A DNA stretch of 64,000 nt, taken from contig NZ_BAAAZF010000001.1 in the NCBI RefSeq assembly GCF_039536765.1, positions 2,811,501-2,875,500 on the forward strand. The letters run 5' to 3'. Under the pieces are notes generated by a model. The model did no database searches. It had not been told where the DNA came from and worked only from the letters and a program-made list of their open reading frames with translations. Both the position numbers and the translations under genes were made by a program. Source of the DNA: Parerythrobacter jejuensis (lineage in GTDB: Bacteria > Pseudomonadota > Alphaproteobacteria > Sphingomonadales > Sphingomonadaceae). Positions within the stretch are counted from its first letter, which is position 1. The number at the start of each line of letters is the position of its first letter. Shown here in pieces: positions 55,048 to 62,696 of this stretch.

Positions 55048-56038
55048 CAACCCGCTGGTCGACACATTCGGGCGCACCATTTCCTATCTGCGGCTTTCGG
55101 TTACCGATCGCTGCGATTTGCGCTGCACTTATTGCATGCCCGAACGGATGCAGTTCCTTCCCCGGGCAGAAGTGCTGACGTTAGAAGAACTGCGTGATCT
55201 GGCCCGTGGTTTCATGGCGCGCGGGATCACCAAGATACGCCTGACCGGTGGGGAACCGCTGGTCCGGCGCGACGTGATCGACCTGATCCGGGCTCTGGGG
55301 CGGTATGTTGGTGATGGGCTGGAAGAACTGACCCTGACGACCAATGGCACCCAATTGGCCGGCCATGCGCAAGCGATCGCCGATGCCGGAGTGCGCCGGA
55401 TCAACATCTCGCTCGATACGCTGGATCGCGAAACGTTCCAGCGTCTGTCTCGCCGCGATGCGCTGGCCAGCGTGCTGGGCGGCATTTCCGCGGCCAAGGC
55501 GGCGGGCCTGAAGGTGAAGATCAACACGGTTGCGATGAAGGGTGTGAACGAACACGAGATTCCTGCACTGATCAAATGGGCTCACGGCGAAGGCCATGAC
55601 ATCACGCTGATCGAAACCATGCCGCTTGGCGAGATTGACGAAGACCGGACCGACCAGTTCCTGCCGCTGATCGCGGTGCAGGACGATCTGGAACAACGCT
55701 GGACGCTGACGGAAAGTGATCACCGTACAGGCGGCCCGTCGCGCTATGTCGATGTGGCGGAAACAGGCGGCAGGCTTGGCCTGATCACGCCACTGACCAA
55801 CAATTTCTGCGCCGGTTGCAATCGCATCCGTGTCACGGCCACGGGCCAGCTATATCCGTGCCTTGGCGGCGGGGAACAGGTCGATTTGCGTGCCGCTTTG
55901 CGCTCCGATCAACCCGAGGCGAATCTGGCGACAGCGCTGGACACCGCCATGCGGATCAAGCCGGAGCGGCACCATTTCAAGATTGGCGAAGGAGAAGCGC
56001 CTGCGCAGCCGCGCCATATGTCGATGACCGGCGGCTGA
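55040..56038 (+). CDS. moaA: GTP 3',8-cyclase (molybdenum cofactor synthesis protein A)
   Basis: Radical SAM enzyme performing the first step of molybdenum cofactor synthesis. 332 residues: the N-terminal [4Fe-4S] cluster motif in CDLRCTYCMPE, LTGGEPLVRRDV for SAM binding, and the C-terminal second-cluster cysteines in FCAGCNRIRVTATGQLYPCL. It ends MSMTGG, and the terminal Gly-Gly is needed for activity in characterised MoaA. Start GTG 55040 with GGGGGAGGGG upstream. moaD and moaE follow at one to three bases. Confidence 0.97.
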   Translation: MSDNPLVDTFGRTISYLRLSVTDRCDLRCTYCMPERMQFLPRAEVLTLEELRDLARGFMARGITKIRLTGGEPLVRRDVIDLIRALGRYVGDGLEELTLTTNGTQLAGHAQAIADAGVRRINISLDTLDRETFQRLSRRDALASVLGGISAAKAAGLKVKINTVAMKGVNEHEIPALIKWAHGEGHDITLIETMPLGEIDEDRTDQFLPLIAVQDDLEQRWTLTESDHRTGGPSRYVDVAETGGRLGLITPLTNNFCAGCNRIRVTATGQLYPCLGGGEQVDLRAALRSDQPEANLATALDTAMRIKPERHHFKIGEGEAPAQPRHMSMTGG

Positions 56039-56039
56039 C

Positions 56040-56294
56040 ATGCCGCAGCAGGACCACCTCACAATCCTGTTTCTGGGCCCGCTGCGCGACATGGCAGGCG
56101 TTCAGGAACGCGAGGTTGCCGCGCCGCTCGACTGGGCAGGATTGCTCGCGGCAGTCGGATCGGACATCGCAGCGCAGCTGACATCGGACCGGGTCAATGT
56201 CGCCTGTGGCGGCAAGGTTCTGGCCGACAAGCAAAGCTTGCACGCGGTGGCCGGCGACGAAGTTGCGCTCTTGCCTCCCGTCAGTGGAGGCTGA
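56040..56294 (+). CDS. moaD: molybdopterin synthase small subunit
   Basis: An 84-residue ubiquitin-fold sulfur carrier that ends in LLPPVSGG; the terminal Gly-Gly is thiocarboxylated to donate sulfur to MoaE. ILFLGPLRDMAG at the N terminus is typical. One base after moaA and three before moaE. Confidence 0.96.
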   Translation: MPQQDHLTILFLGPLRDMAGVQEREVAAPLDWAGLLAAVGSDIAAQLTSDRVNVACGGKVLADKQSLHAVAGDEVALLPPVSGG

Positions 56295-56297
56295 CCC

Positions 56298-56744
56298 ATG
56301 CGTGACATCCGTCTCGTGTCGGAACCTTTCGCTCCGGGGGAGCTGGTCGACACCTTCACCCGCGCCAACCGTGGGCTGGGCGGCCTGCTGACTTTCACTG
56401 GCGAAGTGCGCGCGGATGGCGGGGTCGAGGCGTTGGAACTCAGCCATTATGAACCGCTGACACTCAAAGGCATGGACGATCTTGCCGACGAGGCCTTTGC
56501 GCGCTTCGACCTGATGGGCCTGCTGATGGTGCACCGGGTTGGAGTAATGCATCCGGGTGATCCGATCGTGTGCGTTTCAGCGGCAGCAGCGCACAGGCGG
56601 GATGCCTTCCACGCGGTCGATTTCTGTATGGATTATCTCAAAAGCGCGTCGTGGTTCTGGAAACGCGAGAAACGATCCGATGGATGGCATTGGATCGAGC
56701 CACGAAGCGATGACTATGCCGATCGCGCGCGGTGGGACAAATAA
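56298..56744 (+). CDS. moaE: molybdopterin synthase large subunit
   Basis: Catalytic subunit of molybdopterin synthase. 148 residues with GGLLTFTGEVRADG (about 29-42), LELSHYEPLTL, the VHRVGVMHPGDPIVCVSAAA block, HRRDAF, and the catalytic Lys region YLKSASWFWKRE (about 117-128). The gene is the end of the moaA-moaD-moaE unit; an FNR-type box begins ten bases downstream. Confidence 0.97.
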   Translation: MRDIRLVSEPFAPGELVDTFTRANRGLGGLLTFTGEVRADGGVEALELSHYEPLTLKGMDDLADEAFARFDLMGLLMVHRVGVMHPGDPIVCVSAAAAHRRDAFHAVDFCMDYLKSASWFWKREKRSDGWHWIEPRSDDYADRARWDK

Positions 56745-56754
56745 TTCGCCACTT

Positions 56755-56768
56755 TTGATGTGGGTCAA
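56755..56768. promoter_or_regulatory. FNR-type box upstream of the membrane-protein gene
   Basis: TTGATGTGGGTCAA is a TTGAT-N4-GTCAA site, one mismatch from the FNR consensus. If placed at -41.5 it gives a transcript start near 56803, just before AAGGAG (56811-56816) and 21 bases before the ATG at 56824. The Fnr gene itself converges on this gene 425 bases further on. Confidence 0.65.
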
Positions 56769-56823
56769 GGAATGACCCGCGATTCGCTGGCAGATCTCCT
56801 CTCAGACGAAAAGGAGTGGCCCA

Positions 56824-57252
56824 ATGTCCGAACTACTGACCCGTGACCTCATTGCCGACAAGGCGATCGTCCACGACTACCATCCCGCTATCAAACGCGG
56901 CGAGTTTGACCAGACATTCGGCCTGCCAGGCGGGCTGTATGCCGCCAGTCTCGGCTGCTTCGTAGCGTTTCTCGCCACCATGATTGTGGGTTTCGGCAAT
57001 CCCGAACTGGGCATTCCGATGGCGATATTCGGCGTATTCTTCGCTGGCTTCTACGGCATCCCGGTGCTGATGGTTGAAGAAGCGCCCGACGAATCGAACA
57101 AGGCCCTGACCTGGGGTCAATTCAAGGCACGCGGGATCGACACTCTGACTGGACGCCTTCCGGCGGGCGAAGCCATCGCTCAGATGATGGTGCTGCCGGT
57201 TCTGGTTGTCCTGTGGGGCTTTGCCTGCATCACAATTGCCGCGCTGGTTTAG
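56824..57252 (+). CDS. two- to three-helix membrane protein of unknown function, probable Fnr target
   Basis: A 142-residue protein with a hydrophilic N terminus (LIADKAIVHDYHPAIKRGEF), two close membrane helices (about 38-58 and 63-82), an acidic loop (EEAPDESNK) and a third helix at the C terminus (about 118-140). AAGGAG stands eight bases before the ATG. Its FNR-type box and position beside fnr suggest a low-oxygen role. The family is not recognised. Its 3' end overlaps the fnr stop by four bases. Confidence 0.75.
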   Translation: MSELLTRDLIADKAIVHDYHPAIKRGEFDQTFGLPGGLYAASLGCFVAFLATMIVGFGNPELGIPMAIFGVFFAGFYGIPVLMVEEAPDESNKALTWGQFKARGIDTLTGRLPAGEAIAQMMVLPVLVVLWGFACITIAALV

Positions 57253-57944
57253 AGGCCCACTCCCACCAGTGCGGTAAGGCGCGCGGGATCGACCAGTTCG
57301 ATTCCGCGCGCACCCTTTTTGGCCACCAGGCCATCTTTCTCGAATTTCGACATCCTGCGGCTGACGGTCTCGATCGTCAGCCCCAGCATCTGCGCCATTT
57401 CGCCGCGCGAAAGCGGTAAGTCGAATTTCTGTGCCGGATGGCATGGCGAATCGCTGGCGGCGCGGGCCATGGCCATGATCAGACCCGCCAGGCGGGTCGC
57501 AGCATCCTGTTTACCGGTAAGCTCCAGCAATTCGCGCGCTGCGTGAAGATCCTTCTGCGAGCGGCGCAGCAGAGCCGTGGTGAGGGCAGGGTGATTGTCG
57601 AGCGCTTCTTCCATGGCGCTGCGTGCAAAAACGCATAGCTGGCTGTCTGTCAGGGCCACCACGTCATGCTGGGCAAAGGGCTGGAACAATTCGCCGACAA
57701 AGCCCGCTGGATGGATCAGAGCGAGAATACGCTCCTCCCCCTCGCGGTCATAGGATGTGACCTTGAGCGCTCCTGTAACAAGGGTCGCGCAGGCGTGATC
57801 CTCGTCACCAGCTGAGAACAGTGTCTCGCCCTTCTTCAAGGTGACAGTCCGACCCGCACGGGCAAGGTCCGCGCGTTCCTCTTCGGTCAAAACCGCGCAA
57901 GCCGCGCTGTCGCGTACAGGGCATTGGGCACAGGCAAGGGTCAT
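57249..57944 (-). CDS. fnr: oxygen-sensing Crp/Fnr family regulator
   Basis: A 231-residue Crp/Fnr protein. Cysteines at 5, 8 and 16 (CAQCPVRDSAAC) and at 104 (SQLCVF) match the four ligands of the oxygen-labile [4Fe-4S] cluster in FNR/FnrL. The cNMP-like beta-roll follows, then an HTH with recognition helix I-E-T-V-S-R (E-x2-S-R), the signature for TTGAT sites. FnrL-type function is therefore likely. Its ATG overlaps the stop of the upstream lipoprotein gene (ATGA), so it has no promoter of its own nearby. Confidence 0.92.
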   Translation of the reverse strand: MTLACAQCPVRDSAACAVLTEEERADLARAGRTVTLKKGETLFSAGDEDHACATLVTGALKVTSYDREGEERILALIHPAGFVGELFQPFAQHDVVALTDSQLCVFARSAMEEALDNHPALTTALLRRSQKDLHAARELLELTGKQDAATRLAGLIMAMARAASDSPCHPAQKFDLPLSRGEMAQMLGLTIETVSRRMSKFEKDGLVAKKGARGIELVDPARLTALVGVGL

Positions 57945-58450
57945 TGCGACAGTTCCCCGCGCAGGCGAGAAAGGACGGCATCCTCTTCGGCAATCATCCG
58001 GGTCACAGTCTCTCGTGTTTCGGCAACGGCGCCGCGTTGCTCCAGCGCAATCGCGCGCTCTGTAAACAGGATATCGAGGTCGGCAAGGGCAACAGCGGTC
58101 TTGCTGCGGTGCGAATCAAGATCGGCAAGAGCGACCTGTGCAATTGCCCAGCGATCGCTGGCGATGGCAGTGCCGCGCGCAGCATCAACTTTTTGCGTCG
58201 CAGCGGGCGCTGCCCCCAGGAAAGCTGTGTGGGCTGTGCTCGCTTCCGCCTTTAGCTGGGCAAGTCGGTCACGTAGATCGGCACTGGGCAGGGCAGGTTG
58301 AGCTGCAACGGGCGCAGTCGATGGGGAATTGAATTGCCCCTCGATCCGCTCGGCATCGCGTACCGACAACGAAGGATACTCGGTCGACGCAGACGCGCAG
58401 GCAGCGAGGGGAAACAGGCACAAAGCCAGAGGGGTAACCTTGCGAAGCAT
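57941..58450 (-). CDS. helical lipoprotein translated together with fnr
   Basis: A 169-residue protein with a lipobox L-A-A-C (C18) after a short signal sequence, an Ala/Pro linker, and a long helical region (about 75-165) with heptad-like Leu and Ala spacing that suggests a coiled coil. I chose ATG 58450, with GGAG nine bases upstream; ATG 58465 is the alternative. Function unknown. Coupling to fnr through ATGA means their expression is linked. Confidence 0.7.
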   Translation of the reverse strand: MLRKVTPLALCLFPLAACASASTEYPSLSVRDAERIEGQFNSPSTAPVAAQPALPSADLRDRLAQLKAEASTAHTAFLGAAPAATQKVDAARGTAIASDRWAIAQVALADLDSHRSKTAVALADLDILFTERAIALEQRGAVAETRETVTRMIAEEDAVLSRLRGELSQ

Positions 58451-58655
58451 ATCGAAACGCTCCATATCACGCTTGTCCCGCAGCGCCACCAAAACGAGGT
58501 GAGTTTCGGACGCAAAAAGCGCCGATCTGTCGTTGACTTCACCCGAGTCTTCCCTTAACGGCACCCATCTTTCAGGGCCTCGCCATTGGCGGGCTGCCCG
58601 TCGCGCCGTTTTCGATTTGGGGACGGCACATCAAAACGATTGGAAGTATAAACCG

Positions 58656-59189
58656 ATGTTCGCAGTAGTGCGCACGGGCGGCAAACAATACCGGGTTGCT
58701 GCCGGAGACAAGATCGCGGTCGAGAAGCTGGCTGGTGAAGCTGGTGAAACCGTCACGCTGGGTGATGTTCTGCTTGCCGGTGAAGGCGAGACGATCGCTG
58801 ATGCCAGCAAGGTAACCGTTTCGGCAGAGATCATTGCCCAGGCGAAGAGCGAGAAGGTCGTCGTTTTCAAGAAGCGTCGCCGTCACAATTATCGCCGCAA
58901 GGCTGGCCACCGCCAGATGATGACGCTGCTGCGCATCACTGATGTCGGCGAAGGCAAGAAGGCCCCGGCCAAGAAAGCTGCGCCAGCGAAGAAGGCTGAT
59001 GAGGCTCCGAAGACGGAAGCGAAGAAGCCAGCCGCCAAGAAGGCAGCACCTGCCAAGGGAGCCACGAAGGGCACAACCGAAGCGAAGAAGGCAGCGCCCA
59101 AGAAGGCTGCAGCTACCTCCGCCAAGAAAACACCGGCCAAAAAGGCCCCAGCCAAGAAAGCGGCCCCCAAGGCCGCTGACAAGAAGTAA
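58656..59189 (+). CDS. rplU: 50S ribosomal protein L21 with a histone-H1-like tail
   Basis: The first 102 residues are normal L21 ([14 protein letters not shown], then [19 protein letters not shown] for 23S rRNA binding). They are followed by about 75 residues of Ala, Lys and Pro in AKKAAPAKK-type repeats with a few acidic breaks, resembling histone H1 tails. The tail is probably disordered and nucleic-acid binding. The 204-base spacer upstream holds a TTGACT hexamer (about 58539) that could be a -35. rpmA follows after 12 bases. Confidence 0.95.
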   Translation: MFAVVRTGGKQYRVAAGDKIAVEKLAGEAGETVTLGDVLLAGEGETIADASKVTVSAEIIAQAKSEKVVVFKKRRRHNYRRKAGHRQMMTLLRITDVGEGKKAPAKKAAPAKKADEAPKTEAKKPAAKKAAPAKGATKGTTEAKKAAPKKAAATSAKKTPAKKAPAKKAAPKAADKK

Positions 59190-59201
59190 GGAAGTAGGAC
59201 C

Positions 59202-59471
59202 ATGGCACATAAAAAAGCAGGTGGTTCATCCCGTAATGGTCGCGACTCAGCCGGTCGCCGCCTTGGTGTGAAGAAGTTCGGCAGCGAAGGCGTTGTTGCG
59301 GGCAATATTATCGTGCGTCAGCGCGGCACCAAATTCTATCCGGGCAGCAATGTTGGCATGGGCAAGGATCACACCCTGTTCGCGCTCAACGACGGTGTGG
59401 TGCGATTCCACAAAGGCAAACAGAACCGCCAATTCGTATCGGTAGACATGCTGGCGGAAGCCGCCGAATAA
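59202..59471 (+). CDS. rpmA: 50S ribosomal protein L27
   Basis: An 89-residue L27 with the N terminus [16 protein letters not shown] that reaches the peptidyl transferase centre, then RRLGVKKFG and [11 protein letters not shown]. No Firmicute-type cleavable N-terminal extension. Coupled with rplU as in most bacteria. Four inverted repeats follow the stop codon. Confidence 0.98.
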   Translation: MAHKKAGGSSRNGRDSAGRRLGVKKFGSEGVVAGNIIVRQRGTKFYPGSNVGMGKDHTLFALNDGVVRFHKGKQNRQFVSVDMLAEAAE

Positions 59472-59473
59472 TC

Positions 59474-59604
59474 GGATAGTTCACTGACAGGACTATCCAG
59501 CAGGATGGTCCAGCCGGTTCAGACCGGCACCGAAGAGGGAGATGGGCCAACCTGTCTCCCTCTTGTCGTTTCTCCCTCTCGAACTGGCGAAAGATACTTT
59601 CGCC
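59474..59604 (+). repeat. row of four perfect inverted repeats after rpmA
   Basis: Starting two bases after the rpmA stop: GGATAGT/ACTATCC (59474-59498), GCCGGT-TCAG-ACCGGC (59513-59528), AAGAGGGAGA/TCTCCCTCTT (59533-59564) and GGCGAAAG-ATA-CTTTCGCC (59586-59604). All four stems are fully complementary (7, 6, 10 and 8 bp). The third looks like the rplU-rpmA terminator. The others are unexplained. Confidence 0.7.
59533..59564 (+). terminator. probable terminator of rplU-rpmA
   Basis: Ten-base perfect stem AAGAGGGAGA/TCTCCCTCTT with a 12-base loop, followed by GTCGTTTCT. The T tract is interrupted, so strength is uncertain. Confidence 0.6.
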
Positions 59605-59665
59605 GCAACGGGAATGTCATGCATCAGCCCTAACGGGGGCGATGCGGGGCTTGAGGAGAAAGACC

Positions 59666-60229
59666 ATGTTCCATCGCACCCAACGGCTGCTTTTGCGGCC
59701 GACCTGGCCAGAAGACTGGCAGATGCTGTTTGCCGGGATCGCTGACCAGGACGTGGTCCACAATCTGGCCACCGCACCTTGGCCCTATGAGGAAGATGAC
59801 GCGCGGGCATTCGCGCAGCGCGAGCAAGACGCCTATGTGCCGGGCTTCGCCGTCACCCTTCCCGGTGAAGGCCTGATTGGCGGGGCCGGTCTTGGATATG
59901 ACGAGCATGACCAGGTTCAACTTGGCTATTGGATCGCGCGCGATCACTGGGGCAAGGGTTATGCTTCCGAAGCGGCGCGCGGCGTTCTCGCAATCGCGGG
60001 GATGATTGGCCATAAGCGGGTGGTTGCTTCACATTTCGTCGACAACCCCGCATCGGGGCGGGTGCTGTGCAAGGTCGGGTTTAGCCCAACCGGTGAAGTG
60101 CGACCGGGACACTCGCTTGCACGGGGCCGTTCCGATCCTGTCGCGTGCTACGAAATTGTTCTCGATGGCTTGGAGCGGGAGGGCGATGAGCGGCTGCGTG
60201 CATCGCCTCCCTTGAAGAACGCAGCATAG
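59666..60229 (+). CDS. GNAT family N-acetyltransferase (RimJ-like)
   Basis: A 187-residue GNAT protein of the RimJ/RimL type (MFHRTQRLLLRPTWPEDW), with the acetyl-CoA-binding motif A in YWIARDHWGKGYASEAARG (R-x2-G-x-G/A, about 91-109) and the later VDNPASGRVLCKVGF motif B. It probably acetylates an amino group of a protein or metabolite. ATG 59666 has GAGGAGA upstream. A strong terminator follows 17 bases after the stop. Confidence 0.88.
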   Translation: MFHRTQRLLLRPTWPEDWQMLFAGIADQDVVHNLATAPWPYEEDDARAFAQREQDAYVPGFAVTLPGEGLIGGAGLGYDEHDQVQLGYWIARDHWGKGYASEAARGVLAIAGMIGHKRVVASHFVDNPASGRVLCKVGFSPTGEVRPGHSLARGRSDPVACYEIVLDGLEREGDERLRASPPLKNAA

Positions 60230-60245
60230 AAGAGCGCCCAAACAC

Positions 60246-60278
60246 AAAGACCCCCGCGAGATGATCGCGGGGGTCTTT
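60246..60278. terminator. bidirectional intrinsic terminator
   Basis: AAAGACCCCCGCGA and TCGCGGGGGTCTTT form a perfect 14-bp stem with a five-base loop. A run at one end and T run at the other serve the GNAT gene on the plus strand and the convergent hydrolase gene on the minus strand. Confidence 0.93.
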
Positions 60279-60309
60279 CATATAGTCCGTACCGGTGGGG
60301 TAGCGGATT

Positions 60310-61188
60310 CTATTCAGCCGGAGCCATCAGTGCATCTTCGAAGTCACCTTCGTAGAGATTGATCAGGCCGCGATCATCCTCGTTCCAAGGGTGGAAGCCG
60401 GGCATGAAATAGGCCAGCCAGCCTGGCAGGATGCGGCGCAGGAAGCCCGGCTTCACCAGAAGATACTTGGCCAGTGCGAGACGCCATTTCCAGCCGGTCA
60501 GGCCATCCTGGGCCAGCAGTTCCATCGTGTCTTCGCTGCGATGCTTGATGAAACGCACGGTGACGAGCAACATCATCAGGCTCTTGACCTTCCAGCGGCG
60601 GAAACGGCTCCAGTCGCGCGTTGCATGCAGCCAGGTGTCATAAGCGACGCCCTTATGCTCGACTTCCTCGGCTGAATGCCAGCGCCACAAGTCGCCCAGA
60701 TCACCATCAGCCCCTTCGAGGTGGTCGGGGTTCTTGAGAAGTTCATTGCCGAGCATGGCAGTGAAGTGTTCCAGCGCCATCGTCGCGGCGAGATTGAGAT
60801 ATTGCGGCCGGTCTTTCAGCTGGGCGAGCATCTCTTCGACCCGCTTGTCGATGGCCTTGATGTCATAACCGTGGTCTTCGGCCATCCGGTTGAAGGCAAC
60901 ATGTTCGCGGGTGTGATTGATTTCCTGCTTCACGAAAGCGCGAATTTCTGCCGTCAGTTTGGGATCGGCGCCCTCACGAAAGGCTTTGACCGATTCGATG
61001 AAGAAGGCTTCGCCGCGCGGGAAGGTGGCGGACAGCGCGTTGAACCACGCACTGGCAACGGGGTCGCCATTCAACCACCAGCGGCGCGCTTCGGTACCAC
61101 GCGCAAAGCGGCGATCGCGAACCGTGATCTCGAGATCTTCCGGTGTCGGGGTGGCGGTATCGGTGGAAATGGAGGAATGCGCGTTCAT
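60310..61188 (-). CDS. predicted metal-dependent hydrolase (PF10118-type, diiron-like)
   Basis: A 292-residue helical protein with clustered E-x-x-H elements: KQEINHTREHVAFN (about 115), MALEHFTAML (about 160) and WHSAEEVEHKGVAYD (about 190). This pattern is shared with PF10118 predicted metal-dependent hydrolases and resembles ferritin-like diiron sites. I start at ATG 61188 (MNAHSS) rather than at the ATG 33 bases earlier, since that one lies within the proposed promoter and operator. It is divergent from a TetR gene that probably represses it. The substrate is unknown. Confidence 0.83.
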   Translation of the reverse strand: MNAHSSISTDTATPTPEDLEITVRDRRFARGTEARRWWLNGDPVASAWFNALSATFPRGEAFFIESVKAFREGADPKLTAEIRAFVKQEINHTREHVAFNRMAEDHGYDIKAIDKRVEEMLAQLKDRPQYLNLAATMALEHFTAMLGNELLKNPDHLEGADGDLGDLWRWHSAEEVEHKGVAYDTWLHATRDWSRFRRWKVKSLMMLLVTVRFIKHRSEDTMELLAQDGLTGWKWRLALAKYLLVKPGFLRRILPGWLAYFMPGFHPWNEDDRGLINLYEGDFEDALMAPAE

Positions 61189-61207
61189 CGTCGGAAGCCC
61201 TGATTCG

Positions 61208-61250
61208 TTACTGACATTCATGTAAGTATGGCTTACTGACACTGATGTCA
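61208..61250. promoter_or_regulatory. tandem operator between the TetR gene and the hydrolase gene
   Basis: Two near-identical 18-base units, TTACTGACATTCATGTAA (61208-61225) and TTACTGACACTGATGTCA (61233-61250), 25 bases apart and 15/18 identical. The second contains the palindrome TGACA-CTGA-TGTCA and the first ACAT-TC-ATGT. GTAAG-TATGG-CTTAC bridges them. A minus-strand -35 (TTGACA, 61251-61246) and a weak -10 (TACTTA, 61228-61223) with a 17-base spacer lie inside, so binding would block transcription of the hydrolase. Confidence 0.65.
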
Positions 61251-61330
61251 ATAAAGGAATGAATGCGCCTTGCCGAAGGTGGTTGTCAGGAGTAGCGTCC
61301 GCAGCAAGGGACAGGGAATCAGCTAGTTAT

Positions 61331-61936
61331 ATGGCCACACGCAAACGTCTTTCACCCGAAGAATCACGTGCAGGCGCACTGCAAGCGGCGCGCACCCTGC
61401 TGATCGAGGCGGGCCCGCAGGCGGTCACGTTGAAGGCCGTGGGCGCGCGGGTAGGGCGGACCCATGCCAATCTGCTGCATCACTTCGGGTCAGCCGCAGG
61501 CTTGCAACGCGAGCTGGCGGCGCATCTGGCCCAGACCGTGTGCGAAAGCGTGGCCGAGGCCGTGCGCGCGACACGGGCGGGCCTTGGGTCTCCGAGAGAA
61601 ATTGTCGATATTGCGTTCGATGCTTTCGAGCGTGAAGGCGGAGGTGCCTTGGTAAGCTGGATGCTGGCCACGGGGCACGAGGATGCAATCGAGCCGTTTG
61701 TCGAAACCATCCACTCCATGGTCGACGATCTCAATCCGGAAGAGGAAGGTCATGTTGATGCGATGGTCGCGCATAGGGCGACCCACACCGTGGTGTTGCT
61801 GGCGTTGGGCCAGTCCCTGATTGGGGAGCCACTGGCAAAGTCGCTGAGGCTACCGGATCACGTCGCCCGCGACATTGCCGAGAAGATTATCATCGAAGAG
61901 CTGGTCGACCGCCACGAGGGTGCCGCACAGGATTAG
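61331..61936 (+). CDS. TetR family transcriptional regulator
   Basis: A 201-residue TetR-type repressor: N-terminal HTH (ARTLLIEAGPQAVTLKAVGA then RVGRTHANLLHHFGSAAGL, about 20-60) and a helical ligand-binding domain. Only the HTH is recognisable. It faces the diiron-type hydrolase across a spacer with a tandem operator, the usual layout of a TetR regulator and its target. Its end overlaps the convergent ygfZ stop by four bases. Confidence 0.88.
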   Translation: MATRKRLSPEESRAGALQAARTLLIEAGPQAVTLKAVGARVGRTHANLLHHFGSAAGLQRELAAHLAQTVCESVAEAVRATRAGLGSPREIVDIAFDAFEREGGGALVSWMLATGHEDAIEPFVETIHSMVDDLNPEEEGHVDAMVAHRATHTVVLLALGQSLIGEPLAKSLRLPDHVARDIAEKIIIEELVDRHEGAAQD

Positions 61937-62661
61937 CTGGCTTCCAGCCGCATCCAGTCCGGCGCTGACGACGGATCAATGTCTGCAACACGCTGGTGGA
62001 TCACTGCCAGGCCATGATCCTCATGCCGGACCTTGGTGCGCTTGGGGTCAGCCTGGTCGAGAGGCACAACCAGCAACCTGCGATTGACCTTCTGGCGCCA
62101 GTTCATCCGCGCCGTGTTTTCCTGTCCGACATAGCATCCCTTCTCGAAACTCACGCCGTTCAGTTCAACCGCGTTGGTCTCCAGCCATAGAATGTCACCC
62201 AGCTCGGCCCGCCCTTCCGGCACGCCCAGCGAAAGGCGATGCGCCAGCCAATCCGCATCGGCGCTGTCACCGTCGGGTGAAACCGGCCCAACCCAACGTG
62301 CGCCCAATGTCTCCAGCCGTGGATCCGTGGGATGTTCGCCGCTTGCATCGCGCTGCCAGAAAACACCCAACTGATCATCGCGCGCAATCGCGATCTTGCG
62401 GCGCAATTGGTACATGCTGAGCCGTTTGGTCAACTCGTCAGCTGCATCTGCTTCGCAATCGATCAGCAGATCATCGCCATCAGCCCAGACGATAAAATCG
62501 AACAGAGCCTTGCCTTGCGGGGAAAGCAGGGCGGCATAGGCCGGCAGCGCGCCTTTCACATCATTGGTGACGAGGCCTTGCAGGAATTCGGCGATATCCT
62601 CCGCCCCATCAAGCGGGGAAAGCCGGATCACGGCGCGATTGCTGAGGCGTTTGGCGGTCAT
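61933..62661 (-). CDS. ygfZ: folate-binding protein YgfZ (Fe-S cluster assembly)
   Basis: A 242-residue GcvT-like folate-binding protein that supports maintenance of some iron-sulfur enzymes. The signature K-G-C-Y-x-G-Q-E is seen in FEKGCYVGQENTARM (about 177), and the N-terminal DIAEFLQGLVTNDV block is typical. ATG 62661 gives the usual N terminus; an ATG at 62682 is the alternative. Divergent from the patatin-like gene with a 35-base spacer. Confidence 0.93.
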   Translation of the reverse strand: MTAKRLSNRAVIRLSPLDGAEDIAEFLQGLVTNDVKGALPAYAALLSPQGKALFDFIVWADGDDLLIDCEADAADELTKRLSMYQLRRKIAIARDDQLGVFWQRDASGEHPTDPRLETLGARWVGPVSPDGDSADADWLAHRLSLGVPEGRAELGDILWLETNAVELNGVSFEKGCYVGQENTARMNWRQKVNRRLLVVPLDQADPKRTKVRHEDHGLAVIHQRVADIDPSSAPDWMRLEAS

Positions 62662-62696
62662 GGGAGCAAGTTGGGTCCTCATGCGCTTTAAACAAG

